The notes under the pieces were generated by a model, which saw nothing but the letters and a program-made list of their open reading frames with translations, did not search any database and was not told the origin of the DNA. The translations under genes and the position numbers were made by a program. Shown here piece after piece: positions 24,145 through 35,092 of a stretch of 64,000 bases of DNA. Positions within the stretch are counted from its first letter, which is position 1. Each line of letters begins with the position of its first letter. Location of the stretch: NCBI GenBank assembly GCA_965153455.1, contig OZ234499.1:11156271-11220270 (forward strand), written 5' to 3'. Source of the stretch: Sphagnum compactum. Lineage: Eukaryota; Bryophyta; Sphagnopsida; Sphagnales.

Positions 24145-25109
24145 CTTTACCTATGTATAAACTATAAACCATCTACTTACCTACCCACCTAGTAGTTACC
24201 TAGTGGTTTACCTATTTACTAGTTACTTATTTTCCTACCTATGTACCTACCACATATATGAGACCTATTTCCTCTAGAATTGGTCAGGGAAGATGAAACC
24301 AAATATTAACTAACTCAGTTGAGGTTCATCCACAACTGAGTAATAATGGGCATCCATCCAGTGGATGGTGCGCTGGTAGGGTGAGGATTGAACCTTGAGG
24401 GTTGAAGCTCGAGATCTGCTGCATGTGAAACAATGAAGACTTGATTAGGAGGAGGATTATTTTTTTCGCTTGCCAGATTGAAAAGCTTTAGCTTCATTCA
24501 AGAGGAATTGAAGTTTTGAGTGTTTTGCAGCAGCTTGAAGCTTGAAGAGGCTTGAGGAATGAATATAAGTATTGCAACACAATAATCATTGACCTAGCCC
24601 ACGAACAGAAGAATATAAATTCCCAGAAGCGCTGAAAAAGTGGCGCAACTGCGAGCGTCGACAAAGACAGAGACAGTTGTCGTCGACGCGCATTTTGCCA
24701 TCGCTGCAAAGAGATATATTCCCGCGGGGACGGCGGAAGAGGGCCGGGGGGGCCGGGGGGGACTAAACTTCTGGTTAAACCCTGCGGTCGGTCGTTTTGT
24801 CCATCGGTCGGTGTCTTCACGTGGAGGTCTGAATCCCAGCGACCAGTGGTTTTTATCCGCGTCCATCTGTCCAATATGGAGCTTGTCGTCTTCTGCGAGG
24901 GAAAGGCTTCAGAGCTGGGGTTCTCTTCCTCTCTCTCTGCTCTTGTTATCTCTTCTGTGGGCAGCGGCTGCTGCTGCTCCAATCGCGCATTTCCATGTAG
25001 TGCCTGCAAGGCTCTGTATTGAGGTGAAATAGGAAGTGGATACAACAGCAGCAGCAGCAGCAACAGCAGTGAGCGTGTTTTTTGGGGAGCAAAGCGGAGA
25101 AGAACAGAA
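24145..25109 (+). promoter_or_regulatory. Upstream region and probable 5' UTR of SMO2
   Basis: The composition changes from AT-rich to GC-rich at about 24620 and stays so to the start codon. A TATAAAT string at 24614-24620 lies at this boundary and could be a TATA box, which would imply a leader of about 460 nt, but this is only positional. The leader ends in a CAGCAGCAGCAGCAGCAACA repeat at about 25047-25070. The minus-strand open frames here are frame shadows of the GC-rich, CAG-rich DNA. Confidence 0.4.
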
Positions 25110-28100
25110 ATGGCGTCTTTATTCGAGTCGGGTTGGCTGGTAAGCAAAAGCTTTTTTCTTTTCTGTTTGTTGATGATGGTGTTTTGGGGGATACTTGTGG
25201 GATGAAGGTTTTCTTTTTCTTCTGTTCAGGCTTTCTTGGGTCTCGCTCTTCGCATTGGTTTTCTTGGAAATGGGGAAAAGGATTTGTGGGTTGTTCTTTC
25301 TTCTCCTTGTCTGCCGGAGCTTTCTTCTGTCAATGGCGGTTTTGGGATCATGGGCAGCGTTTGAGAGCCCTTGTGGCTCGTGAATCCCAGCTTGTCTCAT
25401 TTTGTCCCAGTTTCATTGTCTCTTCATGCCAAAGACATTGAACATGTCTGGTTTCTGACTGGATTGGATTTTTTAGGGAGTTCTTTCTTTGGCAAAGCTT
25501 GCTGTCTGCAACTCCTTTGCTACTGAGAGCGTCCCTCCCAGTCTTGACTGTGGATCTGTGAACCCAACAACCCTAATGTGGAATTCCATAATGCTATGGT
25601 GCAATGCTTCAAATGCTGCAGTTTGTGAGGAGCAGTACACATTCTCAAATGTGAGTGGTATTTGGAACTGCAAAGGGTAGAGAGAGAGGGTACCTGCAAC
25701 GACCAAGCTGACAAGAAGCTTGTACTTCTTCTGTAAGGGAATTGAAATGAAACTGGATCTTGATACACAAATTCCCAGTAGCTTACCTAGATACAGAGGT
25801 ATCGTCTCCCTTTAGGCCAAGGTTTAGGACATGTTGTGCCTTCAGAGGTATTGAAGTTCTTGCTATCTATCTAGCCGCAGACAGACAGTAAAAATGGCAG
25901 GATATTACAATGTGGATGCTGCCATACATGTATGTCCTCATATGTTGGTGCTGCTTCTTGCCAAAGAATCACCTGGAACCTTCATGTCAAAAGGTTAGAC
26001 TGATGATACTAATACCATTGGCATCGAGAATCAATCTGTAAGAAGATCAGAATGTAATCCACCATGTAATCTAGTTTCAGTCAGGAAGGTTTTAGCTGTG
26101 ATAAAATGCTGATTTTTTTGGCTCAACACTGATTGTGCTTATCAATTCTTTTTGGAGACAACTGTTGGTTGGTTGGTTGTCTTTGGAACTAGTGAATGGA
26201 GTATTGTTGTTCAGAAGTGATGATGTTGTCTCCTACCTAATGCTTGTAGATAACAGAGGTTTCATGCCATTTTTGTCCTTGCAAATAGAGTGTCAGATGT
26301 AGTTTTTTCTTGCAGGATGTGATAAAAGATTATAATGATGTTGGGTGCTTGGCTTGGCTGCTGGGGTGCAGTATTTGATAAATAACTTCAGTGATTTTCA
26401 GTTGGCTTCATTGGGCAGCTTCATCATTCATGAAGGTGTATTCTTCCTGTCAGGCCTTCCGTACCTCATGATGGAGTGTTGGGGCCTTCAGAAGTACAAG
26501 ATCCAGGTAAAAAAAAAAGCCATTGCTCCTGATTCATTTCTTGAAATGCAATGATAAGCAGAGTAAATCACGACAGTGATGAGCCCTTCTTCTTCATCAA
26601 CATGGAAAGTCTACACTGGCAAGCACTTTTAACAAAGATGTTTTAGCCCATTGCAACCAATCAGGTAAGGCCATTGTTGTGATCATGAAGTGGGTCAGTG
26701 GGATCCCAGTGATAGAACTAAGTCCTGAAGACCTAGATTCTGCTTACTTTTGGTTTTTGATTTTGACCTAAACCCTACAACAGCCCTCTCCCTTCAACTG
26801 AATGCTCAAGATCTAGAGGTTTGCAAGGAGCACAGTAGGAATGCCTTTGTAGATAGGCCCTCTTTCTTTTCAAGAGCCTGTCCTCAATCAAGCCAGCCTT
26901 GTAATCTTTCTTAGTCAAATTCAAGACTTTTCCCTTTTGACAAAGCAGACTGTTTTGGTTGTGAGATTGTTGCATGTGAATTTCATCTCTCACTTTCTTG
27001 ATCATCTGCGGCAACAGAGTTCTTGTGAAATATTGTAGACCTTTCCCTTCCATGGTCATCTCTAAAATTGGTTTTTGCTGGAATGTGTAGAGAAAGATGA
27101 ACACACCTGCCGCACAGGAAAAATGTGTATTATGGCTACTGCTCTATCACAGTTGTGTGAATCTTCCCCTTATGGTTGTGTCCTACCCTGTGTTCAAGTA
27201 CATGGGATTCACCAGTCAACTGCCCTTGCCATCTTGGTAAGTCTACCATTCTGGTGTGCAGTTTGATACAAGGCTTAGTGGCTTCGAAGGGAAGCATGAG
27301 AAATTATAACACTTTAAAGTCATAGCAAATTATTACAGTGTTTTTGTGAAGACTGATGATGGGGCAAAAAGGACACATGCAGGAAGGTGATGTCGTTTCA
27401 GATTTTGTCATACTTCATCTTGGAGGATTTCATCTTCTATTGGGGTCACCGCTTCCTGCACACTAAGTGGCTCTACAAGCATGTTCACAGTGTTCACCAT
27501 GAGTGTGTACCCTCTTTTCTCATGTCTCTTATAAATCAGTTGCCTTGTTGAATGTGCTTGTAAATTTCAGTTTTTGCTGGAGGATACCAGTGACTTGAAG
27601 ACAGATTACTATTATGAGCTCTTAGCTGCTACCTGTAGCATACTTTGAGTTGTACCAATGAGGCATATTGTAGATTTCTGCAGTTCATCAGTGATGACCA
27701 CAAAAAAGAAAAACCCCTGTGGAGCTTATGTGACCCATGTGTGAGTGACTTCTTGGTTTTGGTGGGATGATGCATGTCAGGTATGCAACACCATTTGGGT
27801 TGACCTCAGAGTATGCTCACCCCCTTGAGATTCTGTTTCTGGGGTTTGCCACCATCTTTGGACCAGCGATAACTGGTCCTCATTTACTCACCCTCTGGAT
27901 TTGGATGAGTGTGCGGGTGCTGGAGACTGTTGAAGCTCACTGTGGTTATGACTTCCCATGGAGCCTTTCCAGAGTTCTTCCCATCTATGGAGGGTCTGTC
28001 AGCTGCTTCTGACAACCTCTTAATTGTTTTGTTGTGTGGGGGGGGGGGGGGGGGGGTTGTGTACATTGCATTCTTGATTTGAGCAGTTTAAGTATTTGAT

Positions 28101-28784
28101 TTCTCTGAAGCTTTGAAAAGAAGAAAAAGGCTTCTCTAATTGCAAAACTGCATCCTCAGATTTGCAGTATAGATATTGATAATATCAGCTATTTTCTGTG
28201 CAACTTTGCTTTGAAACAGTGCGGATTTTCATGACTATCATCATAGACTGCTTTACACCAAGTCAGGGAACTATTCATCTACTTTCACCTACATGGACTG
28301 GTAAGAAGTGTCTCCCCTTCTTGCATCTGGTAGTGCACAAGGAAAGGTGTTCTCCAATTTTCTGTTGTACATGCCTGTCCTTCTTCACAACTAAATGTCT
28401 TGTTTATTTCTGCAATTTAATCAATATGTTGAGCAACATGTGTTTGTTGCTGCAATTGAAGACTAAAGTGAGAGAATTCAGTTCTGTGTGTTCTGCAAGC
28501 CCTTTTTTCCTCATACCCATTTGTGTCTGATGCTTCTAAGACTCAGAAGTTTGCATCTTTACTGAGTTTGCTTCTTTACATTGAATGCAAACTTAGAGTG
28601 TAAGCACCGTCAGTTCTTTGCAGATTTGTTACTAGATGTTGACCGTGTGATTGTCTCTTGGTTTATGAACAGGATATTTGGGACAGATAAGGGGTACAGA
28701 AAACTCAAGGCTTTGAAGAGCGACCAGTGTCACACTGATAGTATTCGACCAGAGGTGAATACTACTCTTGTCAAGGCAGAGTGA
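25110..28784 (+). CDS. SMO2: 4-alpha-methylsterol monooxygenase, SMO2 type
   Basis: The seven exons are 25110-25139, 26372-26506, 27091-27236, 27383-27502, 27781-27993, 28220-28300 and 28673-28784. All introns are GT-AG with matching phases, and together they give 837 nt, 278 residues. The protein opens MASLFESGWLYLINNFSDFQ, as in plant SMO2. It carries the fatty-acid-hydroxylase iron-binding histidine boxes: HRFLH (126-130, HX3H), HSVHH (139-143) and HDYHH (219-223). The context YATPFGLTSEYAHP and FGTDKGYRKLKALK is diagnostic of SMO2, not SMO1. The family is an ER-membrane non-heme di-iron oxygenase that oxidises the 4-alpha-methyl group in phytosterol synthesis. Hydrophobic stretches near 19-36, 78-90, 112-124 and 160-190 fit membrane insertion. 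The family is about 260-270 residues, so this copy is full-length with a slightly longer tail ending LVKAE. No disabling change was seen. The first exon encodes only ten residues and is followed by a 1232-bp intron. Confidence 0.95.
28038..28056 (+). repeat. Run of 19 G in SMO2 intron 5
   Basis: An uninterrupted run of 19 G begins 45 bases after the exon 5 donor (27994), on the transcribed RNA-sense strand. Such a run can form a G-quadruplex in DNA or pre-mRNA and is length-unstable. The count may also be affected by sequencing error. Confidence 0.9.
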
Positions 28785-30212
28785 AACAAGATTTTCTAAG
28801 AGAGTAAAGTGATTCTGCATTTGTCTGAATTTGGTGGAGGAGAAGTGATGAAAATTTGGACGGAAAACTGAAAGGGCTTTTCCCTCTCTGCAATGTGCCA
28901 GGCAGTCCGTCGTGCTTGTGTCTCGTTTTGTACATCAGACGGTTTGAAAAAAGGCTCTTGGAAATGGGGTTTCATCCTTGGCTTTTGTAGCATGCATTTG
29001 ACTCTCTAGAGGAGTTGGGGGGACCTACTAATTGAGCAAGATATTTCTGGAGATGGAAATGCCTGTCGTATCTGTGTAGTTTTAGCTGAGGGCTTTTCAG
29101 ATGAACTGGTTCACACACCAATAAAATTGAACTGTTTGTTGACCTTGTCACATTTTTTGCTTTGGGTTTCTGATGCTTGGGAAAATGCTCATGACATTTC
29201 TCATGTCCGCTCTAGCTTCTGGTGCATTCTTTTGTCAGACAACAATCTATGGAAAAACTGGAGCAGCATGAAGATTCCAATTGTCAGTGATTTGTGACAA
29301 ATTGTCCAGTTCATGGTATGTCCTCTCATGGAATCAATGGAGTTGGTTCTCCAACCAAAATTGCTCCTTGGTTTTGTTTTTTCCCCCATTTTCTTTGTTC
29401 TTTTCAAAGATGATATAAAGCCGTTGAGTAACACAGGCTCAATCACTCCACTGATATTGACATCAATGCAAGATGTGGTTCATTGCAGGAAACAGTGCAT
29501 GTTTTTATCGATGGAAACCTTGGGAGTTTGACATCACATTTTATATCTTGTGTAGTTTCTCAAGACCATGAGAGTTGCTTTTGGAAGCAAGTTCCTATCC
29601 CTCTCTACTTGCACATATACCTACCTGTCTGAGATTACTGAATTTGTGCACCGGCAACTCAAGAGTGGACCAAAAACACACACCCCAATGCACCCACTTC
29701 AAAGGACTGTATGACTTGACATGACAATATAGTGAGTGTTTGGTGAGACATAAGGTTGTGGTGTGACCATTTGAACAGGGCATTTAGTGTAGGGTAATGC
29801 CTGAGGAGTGAGGCATTCTTGAATTGAGCGGCCACTTGAGATGGAGGTTTAGGGTTTGCATTACCTGGTGTAAAGACCTATGAGAATTTATTTTTTGGGG
29901 ACTTTAAAATTAAAAGAACCTGTTGGGTATAACAGGGAAAATGAAAAAAGGGGGTGGGCATTTCAAAAAGCTTGCCTTTTGTGGACACAGAATATGCTTC
30001 AGATTGTATCCTCCAAATACACTAAGAAATTTCTTGGAGGTCTTTACAACATTGGTTAATTGCACAATAGCTTTTATAACAATGTCTACAGTCTATTGCA
30101 TATCTTTGATAGTTGTTAGTATCTGAGTGCATGGATTGTTTTCAAACTTATAAAGACATGGTGGCATGTAATGTTTGTGTGGACATGATACAGAACAACC
30201 CATAATTGAAAG
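28785..30212. other. SMO2 3' UTR and intergenic DNA
   Basis: No coding exon can be supported. The first about 350 bases are likely SMO2 3' UTR. A short phrase near 29788-29825 (GTGTAGGGTAATGCC, GAGTGAGGCATT) recurs in diverged form near 63188-63215, hinting at a dispersed repeat. Confidence 0.4.
29120..29125 (+). terminator. Candidate polyadenylation signal of SMO2
   Basis: AATAAA lies 336 bases after the SMO2 stop codon, in sequence of ordinary 3'-UTR composition. It is the first clear canonical signal downstream. Plant polyadenylation signals are loose, so the cleavage site cannot be fixed. Confidence 0.4.
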
Positions 30213-30220
30213 GTCTTGTC

Positions 30221-30239
30221 CAGTGTTGGGCGGTTCTCA
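30221..30239 (+). repeat. hAT 5' terminal inverted repeat
   Basis: CAGTGTTGGGCGGTTCTCA pairs with the 3' TIR with one mismatch at the second base. It directly abuts the target duplication GTCTTGTC. Confidence 0.92.
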
Positions 30240-30739
30240 AATCCTGACCCAGTTGTTGACTTGGTTCTTAGACTGATTCTCACAGTGAGAACCAGTTGAC
30301 ATGGTTGATTGTGAAAACCAGATGGAGAATCGACCTTCAGTTTTCACATGAACGAGAGCCAGTTGTGAGAATCGATTCTCTTTATTTTTTATTTTTTATT
30401 TTGGAGAATCGGACAGGTTCTCTCAAAGAATTTGCATCTAGTTATCGGTAGTTTCAGGTTTTGCATCTAGTTATCGGTAGTTTCAGGTTTAGGTAGTTTC
30501 AAGTTTAGGGTTTCTAAACAGCCGTCGTCGCCTAGGGAGGTGGAGGTGTTGTTTAGGGTTAGGGATAAAGAAAATGTATAAAAATGAAGCCCATGCCTTA
30601 TTTTTTGGTCATAGTGACTTTTATTTTGTCGTTTAGTGTTCTTGTTATGTCCATTTTGTGCTTGTTTGGTTGGTGTTCTTGCTTTGTGTTGCCCTTGCTG
30701 AATCCTAATTTTTAGTTTTTGGTTTTTTATTTCACATTG

Positions 30740-31160
30740 CTCCTCTTACATTGTTCTTCTCGCATTACTCCTCACATTGTTGCTCCTCACACTTTTCTTC
30801 TTGTGCTGCTGCTCTTTTTGTGCCGCCACTCCTCACATGTTGTCGCTCTTCTGGCGTTGTTATTCTTCTTGCGTTACAATTCTCATGCCACTCCTCTCAT
30901 GTTATAGTTCTCACATTGTTCTTCTCGCGTTGTAGCTCCTCTCCCGCCATCACTCCTTTCGTGCTACTATTCCTCTCGCATTGCTCTTCTCACCCTTTCA
31001 TTCCTTTCACACTGTTGTTCCCCTCACGTTGCTCTTCCCACATTGTTGCACATTTTAGATACTTGTTAGCCCAACCTCTATTACTTTTTTGCTGCCATTG
31101 CTACTCCTCTTGCACTACTACTCTATTTTGCTTGGTTAGTATGGTACTTCCCTTGCCCTT
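30740..31160 (+). repeat. Degenerate pyrimidine-rich tract in hAT
   Basis: For about 420 bases the plus strand is strongly C/T-biased and is made of variants of 'cattgctcctctcgcgttgttcttctc'. It reads through as open frames (for example 30751-31215) rich in Ser, Cys, Leu and His, but these are compositional. It lies just upstream of the transposase and could be leader or promoter DNA of the element. Confidence 0.7.
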
Positions 31161-31389
31161 GCCATGTGCAGGTCGGAGCTCGAAGCTTCGACACCATTTC
31201 GAGCACCAGAAGTAAGTTGTTTTGCATAATTTTCATTTTGAAAAAAAAAGATTTGGTTATTGATTCTTTTTTTGTTCTGTTTTTGCTTTTGTTGTTGTTT
31301 TTTTTTTGTTGCTACATTCGCATTTTTGCTATTCTGTTTGTTTTGCTACTCATCAAGGAAGTAATTCTTAATCACAAATCGAAGTAATA

Positions 31390-33554
31390 GTGGAACAATC
31401 TTTTAAAAACAAAAATACATGTGATGTATTTATGCATGAAGTCAAAATAAAAGATGAAATTTTGTCAGAACTTGAAGAAATGGGCAGTCTTCAAACAGAA
31501 GGAAGTATGAATCCAGAAATGGATGAAAATAATTTAAAGAAGTTACATGCACAAAGAGCATTTTGGAGAGGAAATAACATAATTGCATTGTGTTGGGCAT
31601 TTTATTGTGTTAATGATAACAAAAAAATTAATGTAATAACTCCTCAAACTATGTGTTCTATTTTTTGCCACAATAAATCAATATTGAATGTAAATCCAAA
31701 AATGCAAGCTAGGAAAGGATTATTCATATATATTAATCATACAACTAATGGCATAGTTGCATTGAAAAAACATGTCAATTTAGATCATTTTAACATTAAA
31801 AACATTTTGAAGAAGAAATTAATTGTCTTTGAGGGAAGATGAAAAACAACCCTCCAAAAATAGTTAAATGTTTTTTCTAATTCCATATCTAGTTCTTTTG
31901 ATGCAAAAGAACATTTTAAGAAAGATGATGTGCAACAAAACAATTTTTGGAAAAAAATTCTTTTATTTGTCAAAAATCATCTTCCTTTACAAATTGTTAA
32001 AAAGATTTAGTATGCAATTGTGTCCCAAAATTACTTTGCCTTTTAAAATACAAAATTTTAATGAAATACTACCTAGATTAGTGGAAAAAACTAAACAATT
32101 ATATGTTTTACCAGCTTTAATAAAATGTCATTCTACAACTACAAGCTTTGATTTGTGGATGTCAAAAGCTAGACATGATATTTTTACATTGGTGATTCAT
32201 TTTTTAGGAGATGATTGGCAGCCAAAGCACATTCCTGTTGGTCTTTTTGAACCAACAAACACTACTAGACAGATTTTGATTAAAAAGTTTACAAAATTGT
32301 TGGACAATTATGCATTGAGAAGAAACCCTAAAATCAATTATAATTTGTGATATGTTCGGTTTGGAGGAAAGTTTTTAGGGCACTTGTTTTGGCCATGCAT
32401 TTTTTAAGGTTTACCGATATGCTACAATAAAGGAAAAAGTTTGCAAAGACTTACGATATGTGTCAATCAAACAGCTCAAGGAGATTTGCAAAAATGCATA
32501 ATTTAGCTCAAAAAATCTAAAAAAGGTAGGCAAGAATGGGAAAAGGCATGTGTAAATTCAAGTCTCCCCCCTCAAAAATTGAATACTATAGTGAAAATAA
32601 GGTAAATGCTTTTTAGATATGGCACATTTGTCACATCATTGTTGATTTTCTTGGCCCTGTTGTGTTTGCTTGTATTTTGAACTAGTTTAAGGGTCATTGG
32701 GTGTTAACTGATGCATTAAATTATGCCATATCCATGAGTCTAAAACTCAAGATGAAATTGATTCTGCAACCTTTGACAACTTATTGGAAATAAGATGAAA
32801 ATGTTGTTTATGAGTTGTCATGTTTAACCTCCAACATAAAGAAGGAAATTATTCAAGTTCTGAATTCTTTTCTTTCCTTCTTAAAAAAAAAATGAGGAAA
32901 GATAGGCCTATAATAGGCTTTCTTTAATGTTGGACCCTAGGTTTAGAATTCTTTGTCTTGTGTCTTCACTTATTGGTCGTGAACAAGGTAAGGCAATTGT
33001 TGAAGAATATGACAAAAATTCTTTATTTCTATGCTTCTTAAATGTTATTATCATTTGCATCCATTAGTTGAATCTAAGGTGTTGTTAATCATAGGGTTGA
33101 AGAGGACATGAGTTTCGATATCTTTGAGATGATAGACAACCAACACAAGTGAACCAACAATGAAATGGTCAATAAAGAGCTTTTGATTTTTAAGCATTAT
33201 CAAGTGGATGTTAAAGACATCAAATGTCCACTGCAATGGTTGGAAAAACATGAGAGCATGTTTCTTACAATTGGCTTTTATGTTAAACAATTCTTAGGAA
33301 TAGTTAGATCTCGAATTGAGATAGAAAGAATATTTTCATTAGCTAGAATTCTTATTAGTTTTAGGAGATGTCGTTTACAATCAGAAAATTTGGATAAATT
33401 GATTTTTGTGAGCAAAAATTGGCCCAATGATCTTAGGATAGGTTGTAAATCCCTTTTTAGTTTGGCAGATTTTATTGAGAGTGATCTTAATTTAGAAAAA
33501 GAATTAGAGGAGTTTGAAGGAGCTTTTGAAAGGGATGAAGTTGTGGAGTTGTAA
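31390..33554 (+). pseudogene. Decayed BED/hAT transposase
   Basis: The pieces are in order. 31390-31842 carries a BED-finger-like segment (CSIFC, then LKKHVNLDH). 31868-32350 carries the hAT core text (LPALIKCHSTTTSFDLWMSK, then ALRRNPK). After 32351 the frame is broken repeatedly, with fragments such as GTCFGHAF. 33165-33554 has the C-terminal hAT dimerisation region (IEIERIFSLARILISFRRCR, then LDKLIFVSKNWP). The order and spacing are those of plant hAT transposases, which cut and join DNA at TIRs. Stops and frameshifts between the pieces mean no intact protein can be made. It may still be mobilised by a related enzyme acting on the TIRs. Confidence 0.85.
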
Positions 33555-33931
33555 GTTTTGAATTTTTTTTTTTCAAATTTCCATATATTTTAAAGTATTT
33601 TTTTGAAGAAATAACAATGATTCAAACAATCTATTTTTTTACTTATCGAAACCCCTTTATTCCAAATTATTATTTCAGAAGTAAATATAATGAAGTAGAT
33701 GATTTTTATTATTTTTATTTAGTGTCCGAATTATTATTCCAAAAATAAATATAATAAAGTAGATGTTTTTATTATCTTTATTCAATGATGGAATAAAAAC
33801 AAAATGAGAAAAATCTTGTATTTGTGGATAAGCCCTACCTGGCTCGAAAGAGGAGGAAGGGAAAAAACATAGAATAATTTTTAAATTTTTTTTAAAAAAT
33901 ATCATTTGGTAATTTGCGAAAGTAGATATCA
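33555..33931 (+). other. AT-rich spacer, possibly plastid-derived
   Basis: This lies between the transposase stop and the plastid rpl20 start. It has extreme A/T content with a near-duplicate phrase (ATTATTaTTCCA and AATATAATgAAGTAGATG, at about 33665-33705 and 33728-33765). It could be the plastid spacer upstream of rpl20 (rps18-rpl20 in most land plants), carried in with the gene, but no coding landmark confirms this. Confidence 0.35.
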
Positions 33932-34789
33932 ATGACTAGAGTTAAACGTGAGTATGTAGTTCGGAAACGACGAAGATTTATTTTTACATTTACATTAGGA
34001 TTTCGAGGAGCCCATTCAAAATTAATTCGAACTGCTAATCAGCAAGGAATGAGGGCTCGAGCCAGAAGTAACAGATTACGTACATACCAGCTGATGAACA
34101 CGAGCTGTACAACAGAATCTGGGTACTCATATGCACATCAAAGTTATTTGCAAGTGATCACAAAATGTTCAGCTCAGGCAATCTTTGTCAAGGTTCAGAT
34201 GTTCAAACTATCGTTTGGAGGTAGAGTGTGGCAGGCATGCAAAGCCTGAAAGTGTACCGAGGAGAGATAGGGTTTGTCGCCTGTGTTCCCTAGGAGCTGT
34301 TGAGGATGAAGACCACCTGTTGTTAGTGTGCCCAGCTCACCATGACATTCATTGCAAGTTTGGTCAACAACTAGGGAAACATTTGACACTGTGCAGCTTA
34401 CTGCCTTAATTGATGCATTCGGCTACTCAGAAAGCGGTAGCTTTGTACTTAGTTTCTTGCCTAGACAACAGGAGTGTTTTGCTCAAATCAACTAGGTAAT
34501 AGTCGTCAAATGGATCTCTCTCGTCCGGGTCAATGGGTATTGACGTTAAATTAAAAGAAAGAAAAAGAAGAGCTTCCTCTCATCGAAATAGAAGTAGACG
34601 AAAAAAAGATTTTTGCCGTTTATGGATTGCTCGAATTAATGCGGCAACTCAAAGTAGTGGAATCTCCTACAACAAATTAGTTCGAGATTTGTATCAAAAC
34701 CAAGTGCTTCGAATTGCAAAATGCTTGCACAGATGGCTATATTAGATAATGATTGCTTTTCTACAATTATGAAACGAACCAATAAATAA
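33932..34789 (+). pseudogene. rpl20: Nuclear copy of plastid rpl20, interrupted
   Basis: The 5' part, 33932 to about 34062, encodes [20 protein letters not shown] and continues to [12 protein letters not shown]. The 3' part, from about 34573, continues with [33 protein letters not shown] and, after a one-base frameshift near 34708-34712, [10 protein letters not shown], reaching a stop at 34787. Allowing for the insert and the shift, this gives about 115 codons, the normal length of plastid ribosomal protein bL20. The text is unmistakably rpl20 but has several non-consensus residues. An insertion of about 510 bp, plus the frameshift, makes it non-functional. It sits wholly inside the hAT element, downstream of the transposase and in the same orientation. 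Confidence 0.9.
34063..34572 (+). mobile_element. LINE 3'-end fragment inserted in rpl20
   Basis: This splits the rpl20 copy. The frame at 34185-34409 encodes a zinc-knuckle typical of the C terminus of non-LTR retrotransposon ORF2 (zf-RVT): RDRVCRLCSLGAVEDEDHLL followed by VCPAHHDIHCKFG, a CX2C...H...C pattern. After the stop come about 120 bases and then an A-rich tail (AAATTAAAAGAAAGAAAAAG, about 34549-34568) directly at the junction with rpl20, as expected of a 5'-truncated LINE insertion. The junctions are placed by where rpl20 coding stops and resumes, so they are uncertain by several bases. No clear target duplication was found. Confidence 0.75.
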
Positions 34790-35065
34790 AGGTAAACTGG
34801 AGGTACAAAAATAACTTCCTTAGAGTATAATCACTCCGGGGAATTTAAATTTTTTAATTTTAATTAATAGAATAATTAAAGAATAATTAAATTAAATACT
34901 AGTTTCCAAAAAAAAAAAGAACCGGGTGAATTTGGAAAAAAATAAAATCTTGAGAACCTGGTCGGTTCTCACCAGCCCTATATATATATATATATATTAG
35001 AGAACTGATCAGGTTCTCATAACATAATGTAAGAACCGGAACTAGTCGGTTCTCACCCAAAAAAG

Positions 35066-35084
35066 TGAGAACCGCCCAACACGG
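35066..35084 (-). repeat. hAT 3' terminal inverted repeat
   Basis: TGAGAACCGCCCAACACGG is followed directly by the second GTCTTGTC copy at 35085-35092. Confidence 0.92.
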
Positions 35085-35092
35085 GTCTTGTC

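Larger units (their letters stand above)
30221..35084 (+). mobile_element. Complete hAT DNA transposon with passenger sequence
   Basis: Terminal inverted repeats of 19 bp (CAGTGTTGGGCGGTTCTCA at 30221-30239 and its complement at 35066-35084, 18 of 19 matching) are flanked by a perfect 8-bp target duplication GTCTTGTC (30213-30220 and 35085-35092). An 8-bp duplication and CA(G/C)-start TIRs are hallmarks of hAT. Subterminal DNA at both ends is dense in GAGAACC/GGTTCTC words (30230-30425 and 34920-35075), as expected of transposase-binding repeats. Inside are a pyrimidine-rich tract, a decayed transposase (31390-33554) and a broken plastid rpl20 copy (33932-34789). The length is 4864 bp. The element is no longer autonomous, because the transposase is interrupted by several stops. 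Confidence 0.92.

Noticed and set aside
24494-25147. 217-residue minus-strand frame opposite the SMO2 leader
   Set aside because: It is a Leu/Pro/Ser-rich shadow of GC-rich, CAG-repeat leader DNA. It has no domain and overlaps SMO2 exon 1 on the other strand.
30751-31215. 154-residue Ser/Cys/Leu-rich protein
   Set aside because: Purely compositional reading of a pyrimidine-rich degenerate repeat.
33932-34249. Functional nuclear-transferred RPL20 gene
   Set aside because: There is no transit peptide or upstream exon, and the frame is broken by a 0.5-kb insert and a frameshift.
33932-34789. The window, or this part of it, is plastid genome
   Set aside because: Only rpl20 is present. It is split and frameshifted and enclosed in a hAT transposon with TIRs and a target duplication, and spliced nuclear genes lie on both sides.
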